This document shows positions 63,452 through 64,000 of a stretch of 64,000 bases of DNA, piece by piece. Position numbers and translations under genes: made by a program. This DNA comes from Pseudogymnoascus destructans (Eukaryota > Ascomycota > Leotiomycetes > Thelebolales > Thelebolaceae). Position 1 is the stretch's first letter, and every line of letters begins with the position of its first letter. The notes below the pieces were generated by a model. It searched no databases. It had not been told where the DNA came from and saw nothing but the letters and a program-made list of their open reading frames with translations. The stretch spans positions 62,001 to 126,000 of the forward strand of contig NW_020167541.1 of assembly GCF_001641265.1 (NCBI RefSeq), given 5' to 3'.

Positions 63452-64000
63452 TCATATCCAGTTTACCTTACTTGCCCTCGGCTTCTCATCCTGTTCTGCA
63501 GGGAGCTTTTTTGACTTGTTCCGTGGCATATACACCGTAGGTGATAGCCGTGGCTCGTTACTCTCGGGGTCATTAGAGACACTCTCCGCGATCCGCGCTT
63601 CATTAAGTAGTGGTCCCGGGGGCAGAGTCTTCATCTTAACTGCTCTCTCTTGAGGTGACAGACGTTCATTTCCCAACTGTAACTGCAGTGATGGCAAATT
63701 TTGGGTCTGGACCTGCAACGCAGGTGATTTAGACCTAGGTAGTACTTTTGAACCCGTACTTTGTGCATGTGCTGCTTTCTGAGCATCTGTCGGAAATGGA
63801 CACGGTTCTTCATCCATATACGTTAGTCGAAGCCCAATATGTACTGTTGCAGAAGAAACCATAGATGAGTCTCTCCAGTGTCCGCGAGGAACAAATAATG
63901 GCGGTGGGGGTTGAAGCTCGGCTGACTGGTCAAATTTTATTTGAGGAGATGGTAGCGTGAAGGTCGTGGATGGAAGCTTAGTGGTTGAGATGATGCAGCT
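63452..64000 (-). CDS. Unidentified protein, partial, open at the window edge
   Basis: Minus-strand frame open from the right edge to a stop at 63452, at least 182 codons: Pro/Ser/Gln-rich with LFVPRGHWRDSSMVSSATVH, PCPFPTDAQKAAHAQ and a basic end MPRNKSKKLPAEQDEKPR. The GTAAAC after RASK near 63470 could be an intron donor, so the true end may lie further left. I recognise no domain. It could belong to the transposon region or be a host gene. Confidence 0.4.
   Translation of the reverse strand, partial: SCIISTTKLPSTTFTLPSPQIKFDQSAELQPPPPLFVPRGHWRDSSMVSSATVHIGLRLTYMDEEPCPFPTDAQKAAHAQSTGSKVLPRSKSPALQVQTQNLPSLQLQLGNERLSPQERAVKMKTLPPGPLLNEARIAESVSNDPESNEPRLSPTVYMPRNKSKKLPAEQDEKPRASKVNWI

Overview
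The window looks like repeat-rich nuclear DNA of a filamentous ascomycete (Pezizomycotina). Host genes have short GT-AG introns (about 50-65 nt) with CTAAC/CTGAC branch sites, and include typical fungal families: a Neo1-type flippase, Sec12, the STRIPAK scaffold Far11/HAM-2, a Zn2Cys6 regulator and a GPI-anchored wall protein. The transposons are fungal Ty3/gypsy and pogo/Fot-like DDE elements. No species is claimed. I use working names: LTR-A (475 bp, TGTTACG...CGTTACA), LTR-B (310 bp, TGTAAGGA...TCCTTACA) and LTR-C (926 bp, TGTAATGG...TATGACA).

Layout. 1-13768 is a nested transposon block. A gypsy pol fragment and a DDE transposase have both been cut by what looks like one inversion (breakpoints near 1385 and 13170). 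Inside lies an LTR-C copy, split by a full-length chromovirus on the minus strand (2332-10442, 5-bp target duplication AAATT). That chromovirus is itself split by a solo LTR-A (7645-8119, target duplication CCGAG). 14603-30055 is a host island: Neo1 flippase (-), two small uncharacterised genes (+), Sec12 (-), an intron-containing tRNA-Glu, Far11/HAM-2 (+), a broken MFS transporter (-) and a GPI protein (-). 30297-46443 is a second transposon block dominated by an apparently perfect inverted repeat (arms 30969-37367 and 37837-44235, 6.4 kb each, axis 37602). Each arm holds one rearranged LTR-A chromovirus with two LTR-C insertions. Two DDE transposase remnants follow. 46714-62208 is a second host island: ABC-F ATPase (+), 3 kb of low-complexity DNA, a FarA/CTF1-like Zn2Cys6 regulator (+), an F-box protein (-) and a large GAR-domain protein (+). 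62402-64000 is again transposon-like at its left edge, with an unidentified partial ORF at the window end.

Most notable: both chromovirus families carry an extra gene on the opposite strand, between the end of pol and the 3' LTR. Both predicted proteins have a six-cysteine Zn2Cys6-like cluster. The one in the LTR-B element has well-formed introns, so it is a real antisense cargo gene rather than a shadow ORF. The LTR-B element also shows a 13-nt match expected of Tf1/sushi-type self-priming. The LTR-A element has a canonical A-AAA-AAC slippery site directly before the gag stop. The long inverted repeat could produce hairpin RNA against two LTR families. All of this comes from reading the sequence; no database search was possible.
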